A DNA stretch of 64,000 bases from Benincasa hispida (GCF_009727055.1 NC_052354.1:51385143-51449142), one strand, 5' to 3'. Shown: positions 43,770-55,166, counted from the first letter of the stretch. The notes: generated from the sequence alone by a model not told the origin. Program-made: numbers and translations.

Positions 43770-44869
43770 ATCGTGATTGTCTTTATCAGTTGCATAATCT
43801 GCATCCACAAAACCTGTGAGAACCTCTTGATTACTTAAGTGTTTAGTATATAATAGCTCATATGATACGGTTCCTTTAATATATCTTAGAATCCACTTAA
43901 CTGCTTGCCAATGATAACTCCCTGGATCAGTTATATATCTACTAATAACACTTAAATAATGAGCTAAATCTGGTCTGGTACAAACCATAAGATACATGAG
44001 ACTTCCTACAGCGTTAGCATATGGTACAGCTTGCATTTGATCTCTTTCATCATCAGATTTGGGGGCATGCTTAAGGGAAAACTTAAAATGAGATGCAAGA
44101 GGTATTGTAACTGATTTAGATTCATTCATTCTAAATCTTGTAGGCATCTTATGGCAATATGCTTCTTGAGAAAGTCTCATAGTACCAACATTTCTATCTC
44201 TATCAATTTTTATCCCTAGTATTTTCTTTGCAAGTTTGAGATCTTTCATGTCAAAGACCCTTTTTAAATCATTTTTCAGCTTATTCACCTCTTGTCTATT
44301 TATGCTTGCTACTAGCATATCATCAACATATAACAATAAGAAAACAGAATGTCTTCCTACTCATGTCTAAAGTACACATAATGATCCAGCATACTTCTTT
44401 TAAAACCACATGATAACATAAATGAATCAAACTTAAGATACCATTGCCTAGGTGCTTACTTTAGACCATACAAGGATTTCTTAAGAAGACACGCTTTATT
44501 TTTAGTTCCTGCTTTTAAATCTAGGTGGTTGATGCATATAGATAGTTTCAGATAAGTCTCCATGTAAGAATGTTGTTTTGACATCCAGCTGGTCTAGCTC
44601 CATATTATACTCAGTAACCAGTGATAATAGCATTCTGATGGAGGTGTGTCTCACTACAAGTGAAAAATTTTCATTGTAGTCTACCCCTTCTTTCTGATTG
44701 AACCCTTTAGCAACAAACATTGCTTTATACCTTGGTGAATCTTTATTTTGAAAGTCATGTTTGAGCTGTATATCCACTTACATCCAAGCATCTTCTACTT
44801 AAGTGGTTTGTCCACCAATTCCCAAGTTTTATTCTTGATCAAAGAATCCATTTCTTCTTGCATTATTCG
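43770..44869 (-). pseudogene. Copia-D reverse transcriptase and partial RNase H
   Basis: From 44777: KAMFVAKGFNQKEGVDYNENFS, SIRMLLSLVTEYNMELDQLD and KTTFLHGDLSETIYMHQP (RT), a damaged stretch 44337-44501, then MLYVDDMLVAS (catalytic YVDD, at about 44310-44336) and KKILGIKIDRDRN, AVGSLMYLMVCTRPDLAH and HWQAVKWILRYIKG. RNase H starts with GFVDADYATDKD at about 43778-43815 and is cut off there. The catalytic box is intact but the frame is not. Confidence 0.9.
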
Positions 44870-45841
44870 CTACCATTTGAGTTTTTCTTTACAATTTACT
44901 GCTTCTTCGATGGTCAGTGGTTCATTATCAGCTTCTTTCAACTCAGTACAGAATGCATAATGAACTATATCAGCATCTGCATACCTGGAAGGTAGCCTAA
45001 TCTGCTTTCTTAGTCTGTCTCTAGCCAGAGTGTATGACTGAAGATCATCTCCTTGAGAAGTTTTTGCTTGAACCATCTCCACCTGAGAGTTATCTTCTGC
45101 ATTTTCCTGATTTTCAGATTCATTTGAAGCGTGGCTCGGTACTTCAAACTCAATAAGTTTCAGATGTTGCCTCTGGCTCTTGCGCAGTCTTATTCTCTTT
45201 ATTGGTCAATGTCATCCTAGTCTCATCAAAAGTTACATCCCTACTAATGATGCATTTCTCTTGTCCTTCTTCAACACACCATAGTTTATAGCCTTTGCAC
45301 CTTTGGGGTATCCTAGAAAAAGACATTTCTTAGCACGATTGTCTAACTTTCCTTCTTTGGAATGTGCATATGTAACACACCCAAAACTCCTCAAGTTAGA
45401 TGAGTTTGGTGGATGTCCTGTCCATTTTTCCATGGGAGTTTTAAACTCTATAGCTGAAGAAAGACTTCTGCTAACAAGGTAAATAGTTGTTTCCAATACT
45501 TCCCCCCAAAAGTTCCTTGGTAGATTAGCATTTGACAAGAGACATCTTACCTTATCTAACAATGTACGATTCATCCTTTCAGCCAGGCCATTTTGCTGAG
45601 GTGTTCCTTTCACTGTACGGTGTCTCTGAATTCCATCTCTCTCACACAGGAGCTTCAATTCATTATTCATAAATTCCAAGCCATTTTTAGTCCTCAATGA
45701 CTTTAACTTCTTGTCTGTTTGATTTTCAACCAAATTCTTCCATTCAACAAATTTCCTGTAGGTTTCAGCTTTGCTTTTCAATAAATAGGTCCAAACCCTT
45801 CTTCAATAGTTATCAACAATGGAGAGGAAAAACCGTGACCT
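44870..45841 (-). pseudogene. Copia-D integrase and linker
   Basis: 45781-45233: KFVEWKNLVENQTDKKLKSL, RTKNGLEF (second catalytic Asp of RTDNG replaced by Lys), GTPQQNGLAERMNRTLLDKV (catalytic Glu present), and the C-terminal KKCLFLGYPKGAK. 45082-44870 holds the linker SYTLARDRLRKQIRLPSRY and the first RT residues. Stops lie at about 45232 and 45790. Confidence 0.88.
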
Positions 45842-46439
45842 TCACATGGTAGAAGTTTTTTCTGAACTCCATAAATTAGCATGTACATATTCTAAGATAG
45901 ATTTAGACGTGTGTAGCCCTTTACTGAATGAAACTCTAGTTGACTTGCCATAGATGCAGTGCTCACATATACCTAGGCTAATTTTTAAAGTTGTTTCCAG
46001 CAAGCCTTGCTTGAAAAGATGTTTTAAACCATTCTCACCGATATGTCCCAACCTTTGATGCCATATTCTTTCTTCTATTGGATGTTTCTGTGAAACAACT
46101 AATGAGGCACCAACTACTTTATTTCTCTCCAAAATATATAGTCCATGTCGAAGCTTTCCTCTTAGTTTCACCAACACTCCTTTTATAACTTTTAAGGTAC
46201 AATTCTTAAATCTACAAAAGTATCCTGCAGTGTCAAAAGCTTTAAGAGAAAGAAGATTTCTCTTCAAATCAGGAACATACCTTACTAAAGTGAGCTCCTT
46301 GATCTGTCCATCAATTATCTTCACTAGAACTGTTCCAATTCCTTCAACACTGCATTCTTGATAATTTTCTAGAAGAACCTTCCCCTATTAATCTCCTTGA
46401 AGTGTTGAAACCAATCCTGGTTTAGACTCATATGAAAAG
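45842..46439 (-). pseudogene. Copia-D protease end and integrase N-terminal domain
   Basis: ELTLVRYVPDLKRNLLSLKA is the conserved segment after protease; RIWHQRLGHIGENGLKHLF and CEHCIYGKSTRVSFSKG form the HHCC integrase N-terminal domain; YVHANLW leads to the integrase core. Upstream of 46324 a protease piece is readable in damaged frames until LTR-E starts at 46440. Confidence 0.88.
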
Positions 46440-48404
46440 TGTTGGGGTTAATGCCCTAAATCTCGTAAGGTCTTATAGTTTGTAAACATTATTGAACAAA
46501 CTCGTTGTGTATTTAATAAAATATATGATATTTTATTCAAACTCATTGTCTATTTAATAACATATGTGATATTTTAGTTGCATTAACCACAAACCAATAA
46601 ACTAACATCCATCTTGAAACTTAAATATGTATGTAGAGACATACGGGTGGATCATGTTTAAGTGATAACCTAAATGGTCTGTAATAGATGGATAAGGCTG
46701 GGTGCCTTATCTTGGTGACACTACGAGTATGGCCTACTTTGTAGGTGTTACAATTGTTGTAAAGTGCTACAAATGATCTGATCCTGATCATTTATGTATA
46801 GACATGCAAGCGGGGATATTCTATACAAAGGAGTTTGTATAAGATCGAACCACAAAATGTTTAGTCTCATTATATAATACCGTTCATAATAGAGACTTAC
46901 ATTTCACCAGGATAACTATAGGTAACATGACCTGAATCCTGGGTGAGTTGTGAACTCCTGCATATGAGGGTAGTCCTTTGATTTGTATGGGTGAGAGGGC
47001 CAGATCGCCGACTCAACAAGCCTACCATTTTGGGGATTCGTCTGATTAGGGAGTTGGGAACACAGCTACACAAGAAAGAACTCACTTCTTCCCTGAGGTC
47101 AAGGTAAGTAGATAAATTACTCTCTTAAGGGTTGATTCCGGATCTTGAACAATGTGGTGCCACACCCTCTCCTGGCCCGAGAGGGGTTTAATCATAGTTG
47201 GCTATGATTTATTGTTCATTAGAGAGATTAGTTGTACTTAAGGAGTTAGATGTAACTATAAGGGCAAAATGGTAATTTTGGCCTAGCTATACTTACGAGC
47301 AATTTGTGAAGGGTCGTTGTACTGTTGATTAGTTATATCCAATGGACACAGAAATATATATGTAGTGTGAAGAATGCAGTTGTGGGTCTTTAGTGGAGTG
47401 TCCAACAATTAACGGATGGTGAATAATTTAATTAAAGAGTTTAATTAATTATCCATGTACCATTGGAGTTTCAAGCTACAGATCCATGAGGTCCCCTTGG
47501 TAGCTCAATAGGATTAATTGAGAATCAGTTTTTGGATTAATTTTAATTGTTCAAATTAGTAGAAGGATTTAATTATATATGATATAATTAAGTTGTTTTA
47601 ATTATATGTGATATAATTGTTATAATATATTTGATATATTATAGCTGTAGTGAGAGGAAATAAATATTTGAATAAGATTCAAATATAAATTCTATGAATT
47701 GGATTCACAATAGTTAAATTTAATATAAATGTGAGTTATATAAAATGTCATATAAGAGAGAAAAGAAACTATAGGTTATATTGTATGTGATACAATGTTA
47801 AAACTATAGGTTATATGTTATATTTGATATATTATATGATAAGTTAGTTATCATATTTATATATATATTAAATGTTATTTTTTAAATAAAAATAAGGAAG
47901 AAAGTTATAACTCCCTTTTTCTCTCTTTTCTCTCCACCCACATAAGTGGGTGGTTGATATATTTGATAGATTGAAAAAGAGTTTTTCTTCTTCTGACTTG
48001 ATAGAGTCGATTTTGACATAGTGAGAAAAACAGAAAAGTTCTCTGTGAGTTTGAGTTGTTGGTGAACATTCTCAAACCTTCCTCCTTACTCCCTCATATT
48101 CCAAAATAGCCAGAGCCCACCACTCTTGGGTTTTCAGCCTAAGAATACGAAGGAAGTCTTTATGGTCGTGTTCATTCTTGTTTGAAGGTTTCTTGAAGAA
48201 AGTCTTCAAGGGGTTCGTGTGCTGTTCGAAAGAATCCTAAAGAAAGGTCTTCAACGGTAAGGTTTCTAAAACCTTTATATAGCATACTGTAATTTTTATA
48301 TAAATGTATATCTTGTGTTTGTTTTACTGTAAATCTCACATTCAACGTGGCATTTGGGACGATTTTGCTTCCGCTTAAGGTTCCCTTCAGAATGGGTTCC
48401 TTCA
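46440..48404 (+). repeat. LTR-E: long LTR of a Copia-F-related element
   Basis: TGTTGGGGTTAATGCC at 46440 to GGTTCCTTCA at 48404, followed by a primer site. It is a diverged relative of the LTRs at 55184 and 62161 (shared text around GCTACAAATGATCTGATCC, CAACAAGCCTACC). It interrupts Copia-D. The left flank AAAAG has no match on the right. Confidence 0.85.
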
Positions 48405-48406
48405 AT

Positions 48407-48424
48407 TGGTATCAGAGCCAGGTT
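48407..48424 (+). other. LTR-E primer-binding site
   Basis: TGGTATCAGAGCCAGGTT, a full-length initiator-methionine tRNA complement. Confidence 0.9.
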
Positions 48425-48734
48425 GTTGGTTATCTGATCCCAAACTTCATTTTTTTTTTATTGAATCGATTTTACAATGATGATAGATTTTACAAATCCT
48501 ATATTTGATTTCATGTGATGAATGGTTGTAAATGTGGTTTTGTTGATAGATGTTTCGAGATAAGATACTCTATTTTAAGGCTTTCTTTGTTTACAAATTT
48601 ATTTTGTAAAGGCCCCTGTATTTTTAGGCATATTCTTGATATAGAGTCTGTAATTCATAAGTTTGAATCTTATAGACTTTCTTTATGTTTTTGGGCATAC
48701 TCGTGCTCTAGAGTCGGAATGGGTTCCTTCAATT
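48425..48734 (+). other. Short leader fragment of the LTR-E element
   Basis: Resembles the Copia-F leader from about 56460 (GAATGGTTG, GATGTTTCGGGAT-like, AAGGGCC, TTTTGGGC). It ends with AATGGGTTCCTTCAATT (48718-48734), a repeat of the 17 bases at the LTR end (48391-48407). All coding sequence is missing. Confidence 0.65.
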
Positions 48735-51700
48735 AAAATCATTGCCTTTTAAAATTGGGTTTAATTTTTATTTAAACCCCAATAAAGTTGCACTTCTTCC
48801 TATAACAATTACATACTCAAAATTTGACTTTTTTTAATAATAGAGAGATTAAATATTTGAAAATAAACAAATATTTTTGGATTAAGTTACTATAAAATAA
48901 AATTTTACAAATCCGATGATAAAATGAATTTGATACTTCTTTCAAAAAAAAAAATGAAACTGAAAACTAAATCGGAAGTCAGACCTAAATATATAATTAA
49001 AAGAAAATAATTTGTCAAAAACATTTAAATTTAATGGCATCATGTCAACATCAAGAACCAGAACCACTACAGATTCCAAGGACTGACCAAAAATCAAAGC
49101 CCACAGTTCGTTGCTCCCTCACCCACTGTTTTCTATATGAAAGGAAGCCTACTGTTTCTTTATTTCTTTAAATATATGTATATTTCTAATAATAATAATA
49201 TATAAACAAGTATTTATCTCTCTTTACTGAATCCTCTTTAAGAAAAATGTCAAAGTCACTACTAATTATATTGAACATAAATTAGAAGTTCATGATTTTT
49301 ACTTTTGTTTTTAATAAGTTTCTTAAAATCTAAAAACCTTTAATCTTATATGACCTAAAAATCTTAATTTCTTTAAGTTACCTAAGAAATATAATATTAA
49401 ATAATTTTAAATATAAGACTATGAAACATGTTTGAATAGGTAACATTAGATTAGATAATTATATTTGATAACTATTTCTTAATCATGATCTTCACCTTCC
49501 TGAAATAATTTGAATTTTTAGTTATTCTTTTTTAAATTACTTCCAAAACTCTAGACTTGAATTTAAATTTGGTCAAGAGAATTGATGACTTGGTGGTGGA
49601 GAGAGTGAATTTATAAACTTTGTCACAAGAAATTTATGTCCATGACTAAAAGTCATCAATTATATGTGTTATGTCCTATTAACTTTTAATGAATTCACTT
49701 CTCGATTAAGTGTATGAATCCTACTTTCCTGGGAAGGAATTTAAAAGAAAAAAAACTTATTTTTCTACTAAAACTTAACTAAAAATTCAAATATCTTTTA
49801 AAGAAAGAATAATGGTAGGAAAATGAAAGGGAGTACAAAGAAAACTATGCAAATAATAATAATAATAAATAAATAAAAATAAAGAGTAGTCTCCCTATCA
49901 TACATTTTATTTTAAAATTTATTTAGGAAAAACAAGTATTTTTTAAATAAATTAGGAAAAAAATATAGTTTTTTTGTCTTTTAATCACCTCAAAATTTGT
50001 GTCCATTAAGAAAAACTAACGAAAGTTCGGTAGAAGTGAACTTAATCATTTTGTATTTTTTTCGTATATAACTAATTTGGAGCTGATTCTAAATACTAGT
50101 ATATTAGCTTGGAATGGGTAGCATTGCCTTTTTATTCCTACCCCACTTGGGTTTGAGACCAATGCCTTTTCTTTTTTTCTTTTTCTTTTTAAATGGTCAA
50201 TCTTATGTATATGAATTTTTTATTTAATTTTAATTCAATTATAATAATTTACTAGGATAGGTAGTTAAATTATAATAAGAAGTTATAATTAATATTACTA
50301 AAAAGCAGTTATAATTAATTTATCAAGTTTTAGAATTTTTATTAAAAAAACACAATGGTTAAAGTGAATTTAACACCTTTATACATTCAATAATTATATC
50401 CTAATATATTAGAGTGATTGATGTTATTTGTTTTAAAAATTACATTTTTTTTTTGTTCATGTACAAATTAAGATATAATTTTAAAATTAAGATTTTATTA
50501 ATAGCATCAAACACCACACATGAAAGTGATTTTTAAATAATTAATATATTTCAAACTAAATAATTATAAAATAGTTTTTAGGCAAATTTGTGGTTAAAAA
50601 TTTTGCTAAGATAAATTGATATGATTCACAATTTAAAAAAAAAAAATTACATTTTCAATATTTACTAGATTAAAACTATAATGTTCTCATTCATAACTCG
50701 AAGATTCAAAACAATTACATTAAAAACCATTCAAACTCAAAATGTTTTTTTAAAAAAGAACATTAATTCTAAATCCAATTTCAAAATTTTAACAAACATG
50801 AATTTAGTTTGAACATAAAAAACAAATAAAGAAACGCAAATTATAAAAAAAAAATAAATAAATAAAGATAGGTTGGGAATTATTTTTAAGAAAAGGATAG
50901 ATCGGGAATAATTTATAGAAAGATAAGTTGGAAATTAAAAAATTAAAAATTAAAAAAAGGGGAAAAAAAACAGAAATGCACGCACTCCAATAAAAACAAA
51001 AAAATAACCTATTCTCCTAAAGTTTTTCAAAATGCTTTTACTAAATTTTGTTCACAAACACCCGATTTATCCTATTAACGCCCGTGGATCAGACAAACCT
51101 CTTAATACTCATTTAACATAAAAGTTAACTCCAATCTATTTTTCTTCAAACTTTCTATTTAATTTCTAAGACCCATTTTTTATAATAGTTTCTATCTTCC
51201 TTGAGAAAATCTGAATTCACACCCAAATTTTTTTTAAAAAAAAAATAATAATTTCTTAAAAACTACTATAAAAACCAATAAATTGTTCTTGGAAGCATAA
51301 AATTTTTAAAAGGAAAAAACTAAAATCATAAAAATTAAATCTATTTTATCCACATTTTTTTTACAATAATTTGATCATTCATAAATACTATGGTTAAATG
51401 AAATTTAGAAATAAAAGAAATCATCATAGACTTAATTTTAAAAAACAAAAACAAAATAATTATAACTTAAAAGAACCAAAACACGATGTGCTCCCTTTGA
51501 TTTTCTTTTTTTCTTTTTTTACTTTTGAAAACTGTGTGTTTTTTCATATTTTCTTATAATAATTAGTATATTTTATTTCTGAAATAAAAGTTTTGAATTC
51601 TTGATTATTTTAATATTTAAAAACTATTTTTTTATTGAAAAAGTGAATAAAAAGTACATAAAAGAAAAAAAAAATTAACTAAAACTCTATTAGATAACTA

Positions 51701-51849
51701 TTTAAAATTTTACTATAAAATCTACCAACATTTCTTCTACTTTTAAAGTTTTTTAACTTTAACTTTCTTAGTGTGTAATCTACGTTATCTATATTTTAAA
51801 AAATAATTCAAAATTTAAAGGCAAAATAGTTTTTAAAATTTTATTTTAT
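48735..51849. other. A+T-rich intergenic stretch, no gene
   Basis: I find no protein-like frame, tRNA or structural RNA. Simple AAT/AAAT repeats occur at about 49188-49203 and 49855-49880 and poly-A runs at several places. A weak tRNA-like pair (TAGCTTGG near 50105 and GGGTTTGAGACC near 50150) followed by T-rich sequence might be a SINE remnant, but I could not confirm it. 49020-49150 is slightly less A+T-rich with no recognised content. Confidence 0.6.
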
Positions 51850-52290
51850 TTGAGAAAGATACATTTTCTATCCCCGAATTTTCTAAAATAAGTATATTTA
51901 ATCCCTGAAGTTTTAAATTAACAGATTTAAAAGTTCATCTTCATTAAGAGAAGTGTTTAAATTAACAGAGCTATCCAAGTTGACTGACTAAGTTGATAAT
52001 TTGGATTTAAATTTGTTTCGTAACTTCACGAAAAATGAATTCAACTCCATGTCATTTTTTTCTTTTGTCTCCACGAGACGAACTTCACAAGACAAATTTA
52101 AATCTAAATCATCAACTTAATTAGCAAACTATATCAACATTTAAATAATCTAGTTGAACATATATATTAGTTTAAATAGATCTATTAATGAATAGAACAT
52201 TTTATGCCTATTATTGAACCTAAAGACTAAAATGTTTAATTTAAAATTTCAAAGACCAAACGCATATATTCTAAAAAAATAACAAAATAT
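51850..52290. repeat. Foldback (MITE-like) repeat 1
   Basis: Imperfect inverted arms: AAGTTGATAATTTGGATTTA with AATTTGTTTCGTAACTTC (about 51993-52030) pairs with GAACTTCACAAGACAAATTT and AAATCTAAATCATCAACTTA (about 52080-52118). Outer parts (TAATCCCTGAAGTTTTAAAT and TTAAAATTTCAAAGACCAA) also pair. Target duplication not clear. Confidence 0.55.
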
Positions 52291-52464
52291 ATTTTTCTTT
52301 TTTTATTTTTAAAATTTGATTAAGATTTCAACAATCTATTATTTTGAAGTATTCTATTTTTATATAGGTTATATATAAAAACAATAAATATAATTTTGGA
52401 TTATTTTTATATAAAAAAATTAACCAAAATATTTATAAAATATAATTAAATTTTAGAATTATCA

Positions 52465-52600
52465 ATGATAGACTTATATCAATACGATCAGTGACATTGA
52501 TAGACACTAATAACTATCAATCTGTATCTACCAATGTCTATCATTGATAGTTCTAAAACTTTGCTATATTTTGAAGAACTTTACCATTTGAAATAATTTT
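52465..52600. repeat. Short interspersed repeat with CTATCA/TGATAG words
   Basis: TATCAATGATAGAC, GACATTGATAGACAC, TGTCTATCATTGATAG and the terminal TTTGCTATATTTTG recall the repeat at 42834-42966. Contains several short palindromes. Confidence 0.5.
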
Positions 52601-52669
52601 CCAATAACTTTGAATAATAATAATAATCCAAACTATTTTTTTTAAAAAAATTATATCTAATTTTGCTTT

Positions 52670-53359
52670 ATGTTAATAATAATAATAATTAATCCCCATC
52701 CATTGGCGGTGATAATCAATCCCTGCAAAAAAAACAAAAATAAAATTAAAAATTAAAACACAAAGAAAAAAAAAATTCTGAATCACGAGAAGAAAAAGGA
52801 AAAAGCAGCACCTACCATCATACCTCTTTACCAGAAAAATAAAGAAAGGGAACAAAGCAACAAAGCAAACGGCGGTTTAACCCTGGTGAAAGAGGCTGAT
52901 CACTGCCGGTGCCGTATGCTCATCGAGACGGAACCGTCAAATCAGACGGCGGAGACAATGGAATGCACGAACACACAGAAGATGCAAGAGAGGCAAATCT
53001 GCTAATGGAGGATTTTCCAAACCCTAATTTCTAACATCTGGTCCGATTGATGAGGTTAAACACCTTTTTTAATTCATGTGAATTTCATTAAATTGTGATT
53101 GATTTCTCGATTTACTCGCAATTTTAGGTCTGATCTGTGCGCCGATTGCGACGAACACAAACGATTTCATATCCAGTAATCTGTATAAAATATTAATTTG
53201 TACAAAGGAGATTTCAGAGATCTGTAGCTATGAATGTGGGTAACGGTCTCCGCAGAGAAAAAGAATAGCATCGTCACCGTCACGAACCGCCGGAGGACTA
53301 GAAGAACTGCGGCTATCTCCGGAAATTCATCGATTAGGCAATTTCATCATACCGAATGA
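52670..53359 (-). other. Probable 3' UTR of the serine-rich gene, with candidate intron
   Basis: Downstream of the stop codon the G+C content stays higher than in the surrounding DNA until about 52860. A candidate intron on the minus strand begins with AGAG|GTATGATGG (donor at 52823) and ends with a T-rich tract and TTTTGCAG|GG (acceptor AG at 52724-52723). No downstream ORF was recognised. An alternative is a separate non-coding or very short gene. Confidence 0.4.
52723..52823 (-). other. Candidate 101 bp intron
   Basis: Donor GTATGATGGTAGG, T-rich interior, acceptor TTTTTTTTGCAG. All three match plant intron style. It lies over 500 bases downstream of the serine-rich gene stop codon. Confidence 0.4.
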
Positions 53360-53962
53360 TTATAGTGTTTCTTCGGCTTTTGACATAATTGAGAGCCGGC
53401 TACGCTTCGGCCTAAAATCAGATCGACGGCGTTGCTGATGAGAAGAAGGCCGAATCAAAGCAGCTAAAGCTCGCTTCACGAGATCACCTTCAACGCCTCC
53501 GATTCTAACAAGAGAATTCGTCATCGCCGATCGACGAGCATTCAACCTACTCGGCGAGTACGGAACAGTAGGTTGCGAAATTATACCTTTATGGAGACTA
53601 CACCGGAACGAGCCAGGGTGAGTAGTAGGAGAACACATACACGTCCTCTTCGAACTGCTCTGCCTCTGCACGACTCGATGACTCCCTCCGCTGCGAGAAG
53701 AAACAGACACGGATCTGTTCGGAGACGTCGCACGGTCAAGAGAAAACCGCACGGACGGCACGGAAACTGAAGGCGAACCGTGAAGCTTCACACGCGACGG
53801 GGAAGTCGATCTACAGAAGAAGGAAGTTGCGGATCCGGAGGAGAAACTGGAGGACGAGGACGCGAAGGCCGACGAAGATGAACTCCGGTAACCGTAGAAC
53901 CTTCCGGACGGTGAGAGTGATCGGAGAACTGATGCGTTTGATCTTCGAGAAGTTGCCGCCAT
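53360..53962 (-). CDS. Serine-rich protein (serine-rich protein-related family)
   Basis: A 200-residue intact frame from ATG (53962, context GAAAATGGCGGC) to TAA. It is rich in Ser and Arg: RSLSPSGRFYGYRSSSSSAF, then SFFCRSTSPSRVKLHGSP. The conserved core CMCSPTTHPGSFRCSLHK (about residues 107-124) and the C-terminal SLVRIGGVEGDLVKRALAALI with RPSSHQQRRRSDF identify the plant family annotated as serine-rich protein-related (Arabidopsis has several members). Molecular function is not known to me; no catalytic domain, signal peptide or membrane segment is visible. Many SP pairs (LSPSG, STSPS, ATSPN) could be phosphorylation sites. It is the only intact, high-G+C coding sequence in the window, with its own promoter, and is flanked by repeats on both sides. 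Confidence 0.92.
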   Translation of the reverse strand: MAATSRRSNASVLRSLSPSGRFYGYRSSSSSAFASSSSSFSSGSATSFFCRSTSPSRVKLHGSPSVSVPSVRFSLDRATSPNRSVSVSSRSGGSHRVVQRQSSSKRTCMCSPTTHPGSFRCSLHKGIISQPTVPYSPSRLNARRSAMTNSLVRIGGVEGDLVKRALAALIRPSSHQQRRRSDFRPKRSRLSIMSKAEETL

Positions 53963-54055
53963 TTTCGTTAGAGAAGAGAGAGAAAGGGGGATGAATGTAG
54001 AGCTTTCTGGTCTGCTCTTCTAAGCCTAATAGGCCGCGTTTGGCTGTTGAGTTTG
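53963..54055 (-). promoter_or_regulatory. Pyrimidine-rich 5' UTR of the serine-rich gene
   Basis: Minus strand reads CCCCCTTTCTCTCTCTTCTC just before AACGAAAATGGCG. CT-rich leaders of this kind are common in highly expressed plant genes. The exact transcription start is not visible. Confidence 0.55.
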
Positions 54056-54081
54056 GCAAACCCGTCTTCACTCGCACTATG

Positions 54082-54089
54082 TATTTATA
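54082..54089 (-). promoter_or_regulatory. TATA box of the serine-rich gene
   Basis: Minus-strand TATAAATA in CCTATAAATACATAG, about 120 bases upstream of the start codon; a transcription start about 30 bases downstream would give a leader of roughly 90 bases. Confidence 0.75.
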
Positions 54090-54439
54090 GGGATTCAATG
54101 CAAAATAAGAGCAAAGGTTTAAAGCGGCGTCTTTTTCTATCATACCCTTCATCTTTTGCATATTTGTAAAACTCCACATTACACTTTTTTAATTCCATTA
54201 ATTATTATTTTCAATTAATATTTAATTTCTTAAAATATTATTTTTGTTACTGTTGTTTGAAATTGGACCAATTTTAGTTTTTATATTTTAAATATTAAAC
54301 TTTATTCTTTTAAACTTTTAATAAATTTTAAATTTAATATTTCAAAGTTAATTTTTATCACCCTTGGTTAAATATAATTATAATAATGTTCATGCATGAA
54401 AACAAATAATGAAAAGTTTTAGAAAAATTAATAGTAGAA

Positions 54440-54576
54440 TGAAAGTAAAATATTTTTTTTAAAAGATATTGGTAATTAAAGTGTGGGGTAAGAGAATCGA
54501 ACCTCAAACCTTGAAATCAATAATATAAACACTATGCCAATTGAGTTACATTTTTATTAGTGAAAGTAAAATATTT
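54440..54576 (-). mobile_element. Short tRNA-derived SINE with 16 bp target duplication
   Basis: TGAAAGTAAAATATTT occurs at 54440-54455 and 54561-54576, perfectly duplicated. The ~105-base body between them, read on the minus strand, has an RNA polymerase III A box (TAACTCAATTGG, 54548-54537) and B box (GGTTCGATTC, 54503-54494) 34 bases apart, and ends in CTTTTAAAAAA. This is the layout of a small tRNA-derived SINE. It sits about 480 bases upstream of the serine-rich gene start codon. Confidence 0.88.
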
Positions 54577-54661
54577 ATTAGACAAGTCGAACATAACTTA
54601 ATTGACATATGAATTTGTTGGTAATTACTATTCCTACCTCAATTGTACTAAAAAAAGTTTA

Positions 54662-55042
54662 GGGCAAATATCAATTTATACATCTAAACTTTAAATGTTT
54701 ATCAATTTAAATCCTGAACTTTGAGGTAGTATCAATTTAGATTTCAAATTAATAATTGTATCAATTTAAATCTTGGACTTAATATATCTATTTACTCCCC
54801 GAATTTTCAAAGTACATCAATTTAAATCATAAACTTTCATAATTGTGTATCTAAATAAAACATAATGAATGGTTTAAATTGATACACTTATGAAAGTTTA
54901 GACTCTAAATTAATACAATAATTAGTTTGAAGTTTAAATTGATACACTTATGAAAGCTTATATTTAAATTAATACAATTATTAGTTTAGGGTTTAAATTG
55001 ATACCATCCCTAAAATTCAGGGGTATAAATTGATATTTAGCC
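54662..55042. mobile_element. Foldback (MITE-like) element 2
   Basis: Terminal inverted repeats of 20 bases, 18 of them paired: GGGCAAATATCAATTTATAC (54662-54681) and GTATAAATTGATATTTAGCC (55023-55042). Internal repeats of TTTAAATTGATACACTTATG and its reverse complement fill the body. No ORF. Target duplication not identified. Confidence 0.7.
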
Positions 55043-55166
55043 AATTTTTAATATTTATTGAAAGTATAAAAATTAAAATTAGACATTCGTAAGTACATTA
55101 AACAAAATTAAACAAATTTTAGAGTACAAAGATTAAAATGAAATTTTAACCTATTTAAATTGATAG

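Larger units (their letters stand above)
43755..46439 (-). mobile_element. Copia-D: truncated Ty1-copia element
   Basis: A minus-strand element without LTRs. Coding remains run from protease (near 46400) to the start of RNase H (near 43778). The 5' side is cut by LTR-E at 46439 and the 3' side breaks off in RNase H just after GFVDADYATDKD. Gag and both LTRs are missing. Confidence 0.88.

Noticed and set aside
50101..50190. Possible second tRNA-derived SINE
   Set aside because: TAGCTTGG and GGGTTTGAGACC have rough A- and B-box character and a T-rich end follows, but spacing and matches are poor and no target duplication was found.
53573..53770. 65-codon frame antisense to the serine-rich gene
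   Set aside because: High G+C content and Ser/Arg codons in the real gene keep the opposite strand open. The reading has no domain and the minus strand has the promoter and conserved protein.
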